From: Endoryza sp044226045
GTDB taxonomy: Bacteria; Bacteroidota; Bacteroidia; Chitinophagales; Chitinophagaceae
DNA: 64,000 nucleotides
Direction: 5' to 3'
Assembly: GCA_044226045.1 (NCBI GenBank)
Contig: JBGAHR010000022.1
Location: forward strand, 1-64,000
Shown: positions 1 to 8,698 of the stretch, piece by piece
Position numbering within the stretch: the first letter of the stretch is position 1
How the letters are laid out: each line of letters begins with the position of its first letter
Translations under genes and position numbers: made by a program
The notes under the pieces: model-generated
What the model saw: only the letters and a program-made list of their open reading frames with translations
The model's database searches: none
What the model was told of the DNA's origin: nothing

Positions 1-130
1 ACGTAATCCGTACTCTCCATTGGCTCATTGACCAATTGACCAATTGGCAAATTGTATCCCATCCGTCATTCGTCATCCGTAATCCGTAATCTCCATTGGC
101 TTATTGACCAATTGGCGAATTGACTAATTG
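1..130. repeat. Intergenic repeat tract, families A and B
   Basis: Short imperfect units of two kinds alternate here. Family A is built from CAATTG-containing words (CCAATTGACCAATTGG-like, partly palindromic). Family B is built from CATCCGT/CGTAATCCGT words. The same two families recur at 10300-10445, 40785-40862 and 62424-62802. No reading frame of interest is present. The tract ends just beside the terminator of the division cluster. Function unknown. Confidence 0.8.
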
Positions 131-131
131 C

Positions 132-166
132 TAAAAAAAATTCCCTTCCGGGGAACCGGAAGGGAA
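132..166 (-). terminator. Rho-independent terminator of the dcw cluster
   Basis: A perfect 11-bp inverted repeat (141-151 with 156-166) encloses a 4-nt loop. Read on the minus strand it is followed by a run of eight T (133-140). It lies 60 bp beyond the ftsZ stop codon, so it is the natural 3' end of the 17-kb minus-strand cluster. Confidence 0.9.
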
Positions 167-225
167 ACAACTAAAAACAACAATCGTGCGTGTAAATTGA
201 TGGGCTCGATTGGTATGGTACATAT

Positions 226-2169
226 TTAATCGGGCTTCTTACCATCCAGGAACGTATTGATGGTAGAAATCCTTGTGTTACTGTCGTCGTCTTTTCTTAC
301 TTCGTAATTGCTGTAAAAATTCTCTACACTGGAGATGGTATTGTAGAGCTCTAAATTGCGGCGGATATAAGCCGGCACTGTTTCAAACTCATTGTTAGGG
401 TCAGTCGCGTTGACGTTGAAAGACAGATTACGTAATTTCTGTATTCTTTCTGCCGCACGACGTTTTTGTTCTTCTACCTCGTCTCCGATTTCACGGAGCT
501 CCTCTGCAGAAGTATTTGCCGTAACTGGTGTGGGAGTTTGATGGGCCCGAGGCTCATCCGCCGCTGGAATGTCATCTTTGAAAACCAATTGCAGTTCGCC
601 TTCGGAAGGTTCTTCTTCCTGGATTTTTTTTGCAACCGTGTTCAAGATTGGTTCCTTCACAGGTGAGTGTTCAGGGATGGATTCGTTCTTTTCTGGTTCC
701 GCATAGATATTAGATGGCTTGGCCAAGTATCCTCCTTTCACTGCAGACGAAGGAGAATTATTTTGCATTTCCTGCTTTGCTGTTGGCTGGGATGATAAGG
801 CGTTGGGTGACGGAGATTGCGAAAGTACCCATTCAACTCTTTCTTCCTCCTGCTTTTTTTCCACTGGCTTATCAACAGTAATTTCACTAACAGGAGTATT
901 CGTAAAAATCACAACCGGGGAGTGGTCTTTCTTTATTTCGGGCTCCACCAATTTAGGTTGCAGTTCTTCTTTCAATTCCACCTCTTCCTCTATTACCGGC
1001 TTGTTATCCATGACCAGCACTTCACTCCCACGCTCACTCCCGCTCTCGCTCTCGCTCCCTCTCCCGCTCTCACTCACGCTCTCCTTTTCTTTCTGTTTCT
1101 CTTTCTGTTTCTCTTTCTCTTTCCCCTCCATCTCGAGCACCATCACAATTTTTTCGTCTTTCACTTCAACGGGCTTGGCTGTTTCCTTGCCGGTGAATGG
1201 ATCTTTATATTCAAAGCCGGTTGCGATGAGGGTGATTCCGATCTTGTCGCCGAGGTTGCTGTCGTAACCAAGTCCCAGGATAACATCTGTACCTTCTCCG
1301 GCGCGGCTGAGCAGGTAGTTCTGGATGATCTCCACTTCATCCATGGTAAATTCATGGTCGCCTTCGGCAGAATTGATATTGATAAGAATCCATTTCGCGC
1401 CACGGATATCATTATCGTTGAGCAATGGTGAATTGAGGGCTTCTTCAATGGCCTGTTGGGCGCGGTTAGTCCCATTGGCTGAGGCACTTCCGAGAATGGC
1501 TACCCCTCCATTTCTCATTACGGTGCATACATCGGCAAAGTCGACATTGATCTGACCGGTGCTGTTGATCACATCGGTAATACATTTGGCGGCCGTTGCC
1601 AATACATTATCCGCTTTGGCAAATGCTTCTTTCATCTTCAGGTTGCCAAACTGATGCCTGAGCTTGTCGTTGCTGATGACCAGCAGGGTATCCACGTATT
1701 GCTTCAGATTGCGAATGCCTTCTTCTGCCTGGAGTTGTCTTTTCTTCCCTTCATAAGAAAAGGGAGTGGTAACAATACCCACGGTGAGAACACCAAGGTC
1801 TTTACAAATTTTTGAAATGATCGGAGCGCCACCAGTACCCGTACCACCACCCATGCCGGCAGTAATAAAGGCCATCTTGGTGTTCACTTCCAGTATACGC
1901 CGAATCTCTTCAAGGCTTTCTTCGGTTGCCTGCCGCCCGATTTCGGGGTTGGCACCTGCACCCAATCCTTGTGTTAAATGAGGCCCCAGCTGAACTTTGT
2001 TCGGCACCCGACTCTGGGCAATAGCCTGCGCATCGGTATTACAGATAACAAAGTTCACACCCTCAATATTCTGGCTGTACATGTAGTTTACAGCATTGCT
2101 TCCGCCTCCGCCAACACCAATCACTTTGATGATAGAGGATTTTTCTTTCGGCAAATCAAAATGGATCAT
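226..2169 (-). CDS. ftsZ: Cell division protein FtsZ
   Basis: Tubulin-like GTPase that polymerises into the cytokinetic Z ring. The N-terminal domain shows GGGGSNAV (residues 20-27) and the tubulin signature GMGGGTGTG (105-113). The protein has 647 residues, longer than the roughly 380 of E. coli, because of a long acidic and low-complexity linker after about residue 330. It ends with a conserved tail that includes the VPAYIRRNLELYN segment, presumably the FtsA/partner-binding peptide. Residues about 348-383 (KEKEKQKEKQKEKESVSES and following) are encoded by a copy of the intergenic family E repeat. The gene is the last of the dcw cluster, 88 bp after ftsA, with a strong terminator downstream. 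ATG start. Confidence 0.98.
   Translation of the reverse strand: MIHFDLPKEKSSIIKVIGVGGGGSNAVNYMYSQNIEGVNFVICNTDAQAIAQSRVPNKVQLGPHLTQGLGAGANPEIGRQATEESLEEIRRILEVNTKMAFITAGMGGGTGTGGAPIISKICKDLGVLTVGIVTTPFSYEGKKRQLQAEEGIRNLKQYVDTLLVISNDKLRHQFGNLKMKEAFAKADNVLATAAKCITDVINSTGQINVDFADVCTVMRNGGVAILGSASANGTNRAQQAIEEALNSPLLNDNDIRGAKWILININSAEGDHEFTMDEVEIIQNYLLSRAGEGTDVILGLGYDSNLGDKIGITLIATGFEYKDPFTGKETAKPVEVKDEKIVMVLEMEGKEKEKQKEKQKEKESVSESGRGSESESGSERGSEVLVMDNKPVIEEEVELKEELQPKLVEPEIKKDHSPVVIFTNTPVSEITVDKPVEKKQEEERVEWVLSQSPSPNALSSQPTAKQEMQNNSPSSAVKGGYLAKPSNIYAEPEKNESIPEHSPVKEPILNTVAKKIQEEEPSEGELQLVFKDDIPAADEPRAHQTPTPVTANTSAEELREIGDEVEEQKRRAAERIQKLRNLSFNVNATDPNNEFETVPAYIRRNLELYNTISSVENFYSNYEVRKDDDSNTRISTINTFLDGKKPD
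1021..1127 (-). repeat. Family E repeat tract inside ftsZ
   Basis: On the coding strand this is a purine-rich tract of GAGAGCGGGAGC-like units followed by AAAGAGAAACAGAAAG-like units. It is the same composition and order of words as the intergenic tracts at 3735-3863, 17581-17667, 23977-24152, 26250-26424 and 40490-40590. It stays in frame and encodes a Lys/Glu/Gln then Ser/Glu/Gly/Arg stretch of the FtsZ linker. Confidence 0.85.
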
Positions 2170-2257
2170 AGTTTTCAGTTTAACTACCCCCGGTTGCCGC
2201 TAAACAATCCGGGGCGTATCAGTTTAATAACAGGTTAGTAAAAATGAGTGACAGCTT

Positions 2258-3631
2258 TTACAATGCGTGATCTTCTTCTTCCTTGAAGAGATCGATCAGG
2301 CTTGTTTTGAACTTGCCCCAGAAATCCTTTAATCCTTTCCTGTTTTTCATTTTCTCATCTGAGATCATGGTTTCTTCGATCGTTTCCGGTGTGGCCTCGG
2401 CCTGCTTGAGGCTTTCAGGGACCAACACTTTTTTGTATTCTTTCTCGAATTGTTTGCGATTGTGTTCGTAATCATCATATCCTTTCAGGATCAATCCCAG
2501 GCAGGTAGAATACATGGGCTTGGCCAGTTCTTCGATATGACCGGCTGCAAGATGCTCGGTAGGATAACCGATTCTTGCATTGAGCCCCGTTACGTATTCT
2601 GTCAGCTGGATCAGGTGCTTGAGCTGAGATCCGCCACCGGTAAGGACGATACCACCGTTGAGCATGCGGTTGTCTAGACCTACCTGCTTGAGGTGATAGG
2701 TCACAAAATCCATAATTTCGCTCATACGTGCCTGTATGATATTAGCGAGGTTCTTCACACTGATCTCTTTGGCTGGCATGCCTCTCAGACCGGGTATAGT
2801 AATGAAAGCATTGGCTTTTGCTTCATTGGCCAAAGCGCTTCCGAACTGCACTTTCATCTGTTCGGCCTGTGTTTTCAAAACACCCAAGCCGGTTTTGATA
2901 TCGTTGGTGATGTTCTCGCCACCAAAGGGAATCACAGCCGTGTGTTTAAGAATGCCCTCATAGAATACAGCGAGGTCGGTTGTGCCACCACCAATGTCCA
3001 CGATCGCTACACCTGCTTCCAGGTCTTCCTGGCCCATCACAGCAGAAGCGGAAGCAAGAGGTTGCAATACGAGGTCTTTGGTTTTTAAACCGCTTTTCTC
3101 CACCGCTCGATTGATATTGCGGATCGCGTTCTTATCGCCGGTAATGATGTGGAAATTAGCTCCCACTTTCACACCGCCATAACCGATGGGGTTCGGGATA
3201 TTCTGGAAATTATCCACGGTAAATTCCTGGGCGATCACATCAATGATCTGGTCGCCGGCCGGTATATAGGTTTTATACTGGTCATTAACCAATTGATCGA
3301 TCTCGCGCTGGGTAATCTCTTCATTGGTGTCCTGGCGAACGATATCGCCACGGGTTTGAAGACTCTTGATATGATGACCGGCGATACCGACATACACTTC
3401 GTTGATCTCCAGATCGGGGTTCGAAGCATAGCAGTTGTCCAGGGCCATTTGAATAGCCTTGATGGTTTCGTCGATGTTTAATACCTGGCCATGCTTCACG
3501 CCATTGCTGTTGGCGCGGCCAAAACCAATTATTTCGAGCTTGCCGTACTCGTTCTTTCTTCCGGCAATCGCAGCAATCTTGGTTGTACCAATATCGAGTC
3601 CTACGATGATGGGTTGTTGTTCGTTACTCAT
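2258..3631 (-). CDS. ftsA: Cell division protein FtsA
   Basis: Actin-like ATPase that tethers FtsZ filaments to the cytoplasmic membrane. The phosphate-1 motif GLDIGTTKIA is at residues 11-20 and the phosphate-2 type motif VDIGGGTTDLAVF is central. The C-terminus ends with an amphipathic stretch (FWGKFKTSLIDLFKEE) that fits the membrane-targeting helix. The 457-residue length is slightly longer than the E. coli protein. It sits between ftsQ and ftsZ on the same strand, the standard order. The start is an ATG with no recognisable Shine-Dalgarno sequence, as expected for this phylum. Confidence 0.98.
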   Translation of the reverse strand: MSNEQQPIIVGLDIGTTKIAAIAGRKNEYGKLEIIGFGRANSNGVKHGQVLNIDETIKAIQMALDNCYASNPDLEINEVYVGIAGHHIKSLQTRGDIVRQDTNEEITQREIDQLVNDQYKTYIPAGDQIIDVIAQEFTVDNFQNIPNPIGYGGVKVGANFHIITGDKNAIRNINRAVEKSGLKTKDLVLQPLASASAVMGQEDLEAGVAIVDIGGGTTDLAVFYEGILKHTAVIPFGGENITNDIKTGLGVLKTQAEQMKVQFGSALANEAKANAFITIPGLRGMPAKEISVKNLANIIQARMSEIMDFVTYHLKQVGLDNRMLNGGIVLTGGGSQLKHLIQLTEYVTGLNARIGYPTEHLAAGHIEELAKPMYSTCLGLILKGYDDYEHNRKQFEKEYKKVLVPESLKQAEATPETIEETMISDEKMKNRKGLKDFWGKFKTSLIDLFKEEEDHAL

Positions 3632-3663
3632 ACTGTATGGGTGTTTATAGTTGTTTTGAATGA

Positions 3664-3710
3664 TGCGAATTGCACGAATTACACGCGAATTATACGAATT
3701 ATACGAATGC
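3664..3710. repeat. Family H short tandem repeat between ftsQ and ftsA
   Basis: Repeated ACGAATTA/GCGAATTA words occur in the ftsA upstream region. The family is not seen elsewhere in this window. Confidence 0.6.
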
Positions 3711-3734
3711 TTTATTTTGACTATACTCCTTAAT

Positions 3735-3863
3735 CACGCTCACTCCCGCTCCTGCTAACGCCCACGCTCTCGCTCTCTTTTTCTCTTTCTGTTTCAGTTT
3801 CTGTTTCTGTTTCTCTTTCAGTTTCTGTTTCTCTTTCAGTTTCTGTTTCTCTTTCCCGCTCCG
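3735..3863. repeat. Family E repeat tract overlapping the ftsQ 3' end
   Basis: CGCTCACTCCCGCTC-type words are followed by repeated TTTCTGTTTCTCTTTCAG words. The ftsQ stop codon (3836-3838) lies inside the tract, so the last eight or so residues of FtsQ come from repeat DNA. Confidence 0.85.
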
Positions 3864-4855
3864 CTTTGCACGCTGTCGCTTTGTCCGGGAATCATACTCG
3901 GTGTTGCTGTATTGTTTTCAAAGAATCTGGCATTGGAATCATCGCTGTCTGTGCGGTGGCGAATGGTGTTCAAAGAGTCCATTTTCAGCATTCGCTCCTG
4001 CTCGGTTTGTGCCTGCTCGATCAGCTTCTGGATGTTCCGGATGGCCTGCAGGGAATCTGCCTTACTCATTGGGTCGGCATGCTTTACCCCCACTACCTGT
4101 CCGGCATACTGCACTTTGATTCTTTCATATAATCCAAAACCCGCTTTCGCAATCACCTGCTTGTAAAAGATCATCAGCCTTCTGAACTTCTTATCGGCAT
4201 CAGACGCATCTCCAAATTCAACTACCTGGTTGCCGATGGAAGGAATGAGCTCAAACTCCCGGTTGTTATTTATATCAACTTGCGCAATCAACGACATCCA
4301 GAAAGGATCTTTTTGAATGATAGTTGAAAGTGTTTTTACCTGGTACAGTAATTCCCTGTCTTTGGCAGAAAGCTTGTCGGCATTTGATGGAAAATTCGTG
4401 AACACCGGCAATTCCGCAGCGAACTTATCCGAAAGTGGCAGTCTCGTACAGGCACTGTCGATATAAAAACTATTTCCCAGACTGGTAAATACCCTGGCAA
4501 CCGGCTGCCTTTCGCGTATCACCACCTGCAATTGATTCGCATTGTCGAAATACAATTCAGCTTCACTGATCCATACATTCTTCTTCAGGCTTTCCTCCAT
4601 CTTCTTCAAATCGAAACTCTTGATGGGCTTTCCTTTCACCGGAAAACTGCCCCGGGAAGTAATCACATCGGCAATGTCTTTCTGATCGATAAAGAAATGC
4701 TTCCCTTCTTCTCCTTTGATCTCTATTGCATAGCCGCTGCACAGTTCCTGTTTTTTCACCCGCATGGCCGCAATCAGCAATACCAGGATACCGGCGCTGA
4801 AAACGCACCAGAACGCGACAAAAAGAATCTTCCTGATATTACCTTTAATGCTCAT
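3836..4855 (-). CDS. ftsQ: Cell division protein FtsQ
   Basis: Bitopic divisome protein that links FtsL/FtsB-type proteins to the ring. A short cytoplasmic N-terminus is followed by one membrane segment (about residues 9-31) and a periplasmic part with a POTRA-like region (VKGKPIKSFDLKKMEESL) and the FtsQ domain (VVIRERQPVARVF). Identification rests on this architecture and the position between murC and ftsA. The C-terminal tail (SGAGKRNRN) is basic and read from a family E repeat. The stop codon also lies within the repeat, so the tail is probably dispensable and variable between strains. Confidence 0.93.
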   Translation of the reverse strand: MSIKGNIRKILFVAFWCVFSAGILVLLIAAMRVKKQELCSGYAIEIKGEEGKHFFIDQKDIADVITSRGSFPVKGKPIKSFDLKKMEESLKKNVWISEAELYFDNANQLQVVIRERQPVARVFTSLGNSFYIDSACTRLPLSDKFAAELPVFTNFPSNADKLSAKDRELLYQVKTLSTIIQKDPFWMSLIAQVDINNNREFELIPSIGNQVVEFGDASDADKKFRRLMIFYKQVIAKAGFGLYERIKVQYAGQVVGVKHADPMSKADSLQAIRNIQKLIEQAQTEQERMLKMDSLNTIRHRTDSDDSNARFFENNTATPSMIPGQSDSVQSGAGKRNRN

Positions 4856-4940
4856 GCTCTTGTTTTATCCCCAACCAACGGTCGGTACTGACCGTCGGAT
4901 GGGTACAACTTGAACCGGTTTACACCGGCAATGATGTTCG

Positions 4941-6320
4941 TTATGTTTCGAGTATCTCCTTCACCGGCTGAACCAATGTATCAATATCACCTGCGCCAGC
5001 CGTAATCAACAGGGTATTGCTGAACTGGCTTCTCTGTCCGCCCATTTTTTTCACCCATTCGGTCAACTCCGTTTTTTGCAAGATCTGTTTGTGTGCCTTC
5101 GTCATCCGATCCCGTATCATTTCGCTGCTCACTCCTTCAATTGGTTTTTCACGGGCCGGATAGATCGGAAGCAATACGATTTCGTCTGCCAGATCCAGGC
5201 TTTCGGCAAATCCGTCTGCCAGGTCGCGGGTACGGGTAAAAAGGTGCGGTTGAAAGATGACCGTGCATTTCATCGATGGAAACAATTCCTTCGCACCGGC
5301 AATCAGGGCTCTCAGTTCTTCCGGGTGATGCGCATAGTCGTCAACAAAAACCAGGTCCTTTCTTTTTATGATGTATTCAAATCTTCTTTTAACTCCTCTG
5401 AATGCTTCCACCGCTGCCTTTATCTTCTCATTGTCAATTCCCAGTTCATGTGCCACGGCTATCGCAGCGGTAACGTTCTCTACATTATGGCCACCACCCA
5501 TATTCAGTATAATATCCCTTAACACCCAGTTATCGCTCAACACATCAAACTGGTAACTCCCGGATTCCATTTTTATATTGCCGGCATGATAACTGGCTTT
5601 TACATCACTCCGACTGTACGTTTTCTTCCGGCTGCCTTTCAATTCTGCTGCACGCTCCAGCCCTGATTTGTGAAGTACCAGTCCTCCGGGCTTTACTTTT
5701 CCGGAGAATTCAATAAAGGCCTCTTCCATCGCTTCCGGTGTACCATAGATATCGAGGTGATCGGCATCCATCGCAGTGATCAGGGCGATATCAGGTGCAA
5801 GTTTCAAAAAACTCCGGTCGTACTCATCGGCTTCCACCACACACACATTTCTTTGATCGCTCCAGAAATTGGTGTTATAGTTTACGGCGATGCCTCCCAG
5901 GAACGCATTACAGCCATACCCGCTGTGACGAAGAATATGCGCCACCATAGTGGTGATGGTTGTCTTGCCATGCGTTCCGGCCACACATATATTAAAAGAA
6001 CTTTTTGTTATCAGTCCGAGTACATCACTTCTCTTCAACAAAGGATATCCGTTCTGCTGAAAATAATTCAACTCCTGGTGATCCTTCGGTATAGCCGGAG
6101 TATAAACCACTATGTCAGCACTCGTACCGGCCAGTGAAACATTATCTTCATAGTGAACAGGTATACCTTCTGCTACCAGTTGTCGCGTTAGCGGTGTTTC
6201 TGTCTTGTCATATCCACTCACTTTCTTGCCGTGAAAGGAGAAATACCTCGCCAGCGCACTCATGCCAATGCCACCGATTCCGATAAAATAGACCTCTTTT
6301 ATTTTCTCCAGTTCAGTCAC
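4941..6320 (-). CDS. murC: UDP-N-acetylmuramate--L-alanine ligase MurC
   Basis: Cytoplasmic ATP-dependent ligase adding L-alanine to UDP-MurNAc, the first amino-acid step of peptidoglycan precursor synthesis. Residues 12-20 carry the nucleotide fold motif FIGIGGIGM. The ATP-binding P-loop GTHGKTT is at 115-121, followed by EADEYDRSF and DADHLDIYG motifs typical of Mur ligases. Length 459 aa is normal. The start is GTG at 6320, giving VTELEK. It begins 2 bp after the murG stop codon, so the two are almost certainly translationally coupled. Confidence 0.97.
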   Translation of the reverse strand: MTELEKIKEVYFIGIGGIGMSALARYFSFHGKKVSGYDKTETPLTRQLVAEGIPVHYEDNVSLAGTSADIVVYTPAIPKDHQELNYFQQNGYPLLKRSDVLGLITKSSFNICVAGTHGKTTITTMVAHILRHSGYGCNAFLGGIAVNYNTNFWSDQRNVCVVEADEYDRSFLKLAPDIALITAMDADHLDIYGTPEAMEEAFIEFSGKVKPGGLVLHKSGLERAAELKGSRKKTYSRSDVKASYHAGNIKMESGSYQFDVLSDNWVLRDIILNMGGGHNVENVTAAIAVAHELGIDNEKIKAAVEAFRGVKRRFEYIIKRKDLVFVDDYAHHPEELRALIAGAKELFPSMKCTVIFQPHLFTRTRDLADGFAESLDLADEIVLLPIYPAREKPIEGVSSEMIRDRMTKAHKQILQKTELTEWVKKMGGQRSQFSNTLLITAGAGDIDTLVQPVKEILET

Positions 6321-6322
6321 AG

Positions 6323-7417
6323 TCAGTCAATCGTTTTCAAAATTTCTTTTGCAATTACTTCATCCGCGTTGGTGGTAGCCAGTTTGGATATCTGTTGTTT
6401 CAATTTGTTCATCATTTCCGGGTTGCCGATCAGGTTGATAATAGCGGGCACGAGTTTTTCTTTTGCCTCGCTGTCCTTTACCATCAGCGCAGCCTGTTTG
6501 CCAACCAGGTTTTGTGCATTCACTGTCTGGTGATCTTCCGCAGCGTACGGGAACGGAACAAACACTACCGGCTTACCGGCTACACAGAGTTCCGCAATGG
6601 CCATAGCGCCCGATCGCGACACCACCACATCCGCCGCTGCATAACCGTTTTCCATACCCGCAATAAAATCATTCGTCCACATGTGTTGAAAGGATGCGAC
6701 TCTTTCTCTTGCCCTCACGGCATACGGTTTGCCTGTTTGCCAGATCAACTGAATATTGTTGCCGGACAGTTGTTCCAACCCTGCATCAATAGCCTCATTG
6801 ATCCCTTTGGCACCCAGGCTTCCGCCGGTTACAAAAAGTGTTTTCCGGGAAGGATCAAGTCCAAAAGTCCGAATGGCTTCTTCACGACTGACCTGGCTGT
6901 TTACGATTTGCTGCCGCACGGGATTCCCGGTTATGAGGATCCGATCTGCCGGAAAGAACTTCTCCATTCCGTCGGTAGCCGTAAAAATCCGGGTTGCCTT
7001 CTTTCCCAGCAGGATATTACTCTTTCCGGCAAAAGAATTGGATTCATGAATGAAGGTGGGAATACCCTTTGACTGTGCGAACCGCAAAACAGGAAAACTG
7101 GAATAACCTCCCACACCCACCACCGCATCCGGCCGGAAAGAGCTAAATATCTTTCTTACCTGCATGAAACTTTTAATCAGTTTAAATGGCAGGCCAATAT
7201 TTTTTATCAAAGAACTTCTGTCGAATCCGGCGATATCCAATCCTTCAATCCGGTACCCCGCCTGCGGCACTTTTTCCATCTCCATTTTTCCCCGGGCGCC
7301 GACAAACAGGATATCGATGTCGGGTTGCAGGCGCCGGATCGCATGAGCGATCGCGATAGCCGGAAAAATATGTCCGCCTGTTCCTCCTCCCGCTAATATG
7401 ATTTTCTTCGCGCTCAT
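6323..7417 (-). CDS. murG: Undecaprenyl-PP-MurNAc-pentapeptide GlcNAc transferase MurG
   Basis: Peripheral membrane glycosyltransferase converting lipid I to lipid II. The N-terminal GGGTGGH loop is at residues 10-16. Further family motifs are FIHESNSFAGKSN and the sugar-nucleotide region RSGAMAIAELC. Length 364 aa is typical. It lies 3 bp after ftsW and 2 bp before murC in a tight operon. Confidence 0.97.
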   Translation of the reverse strand: MSAKKIILAGGGTGGHIFPAIAIAHAIRRLQPDIDILFVGARGKMEMEKVPQAGYRIEGLDIAGFDRSSLIKNIGLPFKLIKSFMQVRKIFSSFRPDAVVGVGGYSSFPVLRFAQSKGIPTFIHESNSFAGKSNILLGKKATRIFTATDGMEKFFPADRILITGNPVRQQIVNSQVSREEAIRTFGLDPSRKTLFVTGGSLGAKGINEAIDAGLEQLSGNNIQLIWQTGKPYAVRARERVASFQHMWTNDFIAGMENGYAAADVVVSRSGAMAIAELCVAGKPVVFVPFPYAAEDHQTVNAQNLVGKQAALMVKDSEAKEKLVPAIINLIGNPEMMNKLKQQISKLATTNADEVIAKEILKTID

Positions 7418-7420
7418 GTT

Positions 7421-8662
7421 TTATTTCGTTGCAACGGCAGGTTGCGGATTTTCATTTTGCTCCACGTTTCTTGCCACACTCAAAATGATACCAATGGCGA
7501 AACAGGTGAACAGGAATGAACTTCCCCCCATGCTCACCAGCGGAAGGGTTACCCCCGTTACCGGGAACAGATTCACCGCTACCGCCATATTGATCAGTGC
7601 CTGAATAACCAGCGTGAAGCTGAGCCCCAATGCCAGAAATGCTCCGAATGCATAGGGACATTTCCTGAAAATGCGAATGCTTCGGAACAGGAACAGCAGA
7701 TAGACCAGTATGATAAAGGCTCCCCCCAGTAATCCATACTCTTCTATGATGATGGCAAATATGAAATCTGAATAGGGATGCGGGAGAAAATTTCGCTCCA
7801 CACTGTTTCCGGGTCCGAGACCGAACAGGCCTCCCTGTGTAATGGCAATCTTGGCCTGGTTGATCTGATAGTTTTCGTCTTTGTCTACCTGTTTGCTATC
7901 GTATACAAAATTCTGCACACGCTTGATCCAGGTGGGGATGCGTCCCATCTCGAGCACTGCCGGAAGGTCTTTGCTTTTACCTTCCTCTTTATCGTAGTAG
8001 GCCAGTGAGAGGGTGATCAGGATCAATACCGGAATGGCCGCCAGCCCGATGGTCATGCCCAGGTGTTTGGCGCTCACGCGACCAATAAACATCAGCAACA
8101 TGCTGGTGGCTCCCACGAGGAGAGCAGTAGACAAATTGGCCGGCGCGATCAGTACACAAATAATAGCGACCGGTAACATGACCGGGATAAATCCTTTTCG
8201 GAAATCTTTTATGATGTCCTGCTTCTTGCTGAGTAGTCGGCTGAGGTACATAAACAGCGCCAGCTTGGCGAGGTCGGATGTCTGGAAAGTCAATTTGATG
8301 ATGGGCAGGCGAATCCAGCGACTGCCTTCGTTCAGTTTCACGCCAAAAAACAACGTATAGATCAGCAGTGGAATGGATAAGAGAAACAGGATGCGGGCTG
8401 CGCGGGAATAGAGGGTATAGTTTACCCGGTGTGAAAAATAAATAACCGCCATTCCGATGGTGATGAAAGCTATCTGTTTGAAAAGATATACTTCCGTATT
8501 TCCTTTGTTGTATTTGTATGCCAGTAAACCGGTAGAGCTGTATACAACCAGCATGGAAGCCAGGGCCAGCACAAAAACCAGCGCCCAGATGACTTTATCA
8601 CCCTTCGTTCTGGAGCCGATTCCTGATAGCGGGTTTTGTTTTATGGTGGATGTATCGCTCAT
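7421..8662 (-). CDS. ftsW: SEDS-family lipid II polymerase FtsW
   Basis: Polytopic membrane glycosyltransferase that polymerises septal peptidoglycan together with FtsI. About ten hydrophobic segments are visible. Family signatures include KLTFQTSDLAKLALFMYLS and the C-terminal NLFPVTGVTLPLVSMGGSS. Length 413 aa. The division-cluster position between murD and murG favours FtsW over RodA. ATG start; the stop is 3 bp before the murG start. Confidence 0.96.
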   Translation of the reverse strand: MSDTSTIKQNPLSGIGSRTKGDKVIWALVFVLALASMLVVYSSTGLLAYKYNKGNTEVYLFKQIAFITIGMAVIYFSHRVNYTLYSRAARILFLLSIPLLIYTLFFGVKLNEGSRWIRLPIIKLTFQTSDLAKLALFMYLSRLLSKKQDIIKDFRKGFIPVMLPVAIICVLIAPANLSTALLVGATSMLLMFIGRVSAKHLGMTIGLAAIPVLILITLSLAYYDKEEGKSKDLPAVLEMGRIPTWIKRVQNFVYDSKQVDKDENYQINQAKIAITQGGLFGLGPGNSVERNFLPHPYSDFIFAIIIEEYGLLGGAFIILVYLLFLFRSIRIFRKCPYAFGAFLALGLSFTLVIQALINMAVAVNLFPVTGVTLPLVSMGGSSFLFTCFAIGIILSVARNVEQNENPQPAVATK

Positions 8663-8698
8663 ACTAAGGTTTAACGTCCGGCCATTGCCGGTAATTCA

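Noticed and set aside
719..1431. Plus-strand open frames opposite ftsZ
   Set aside because: Antisense shadows of a clear FtsZ gene; their Ser/Leu/Phe-rich sequence follows from the repeat on the other strand.
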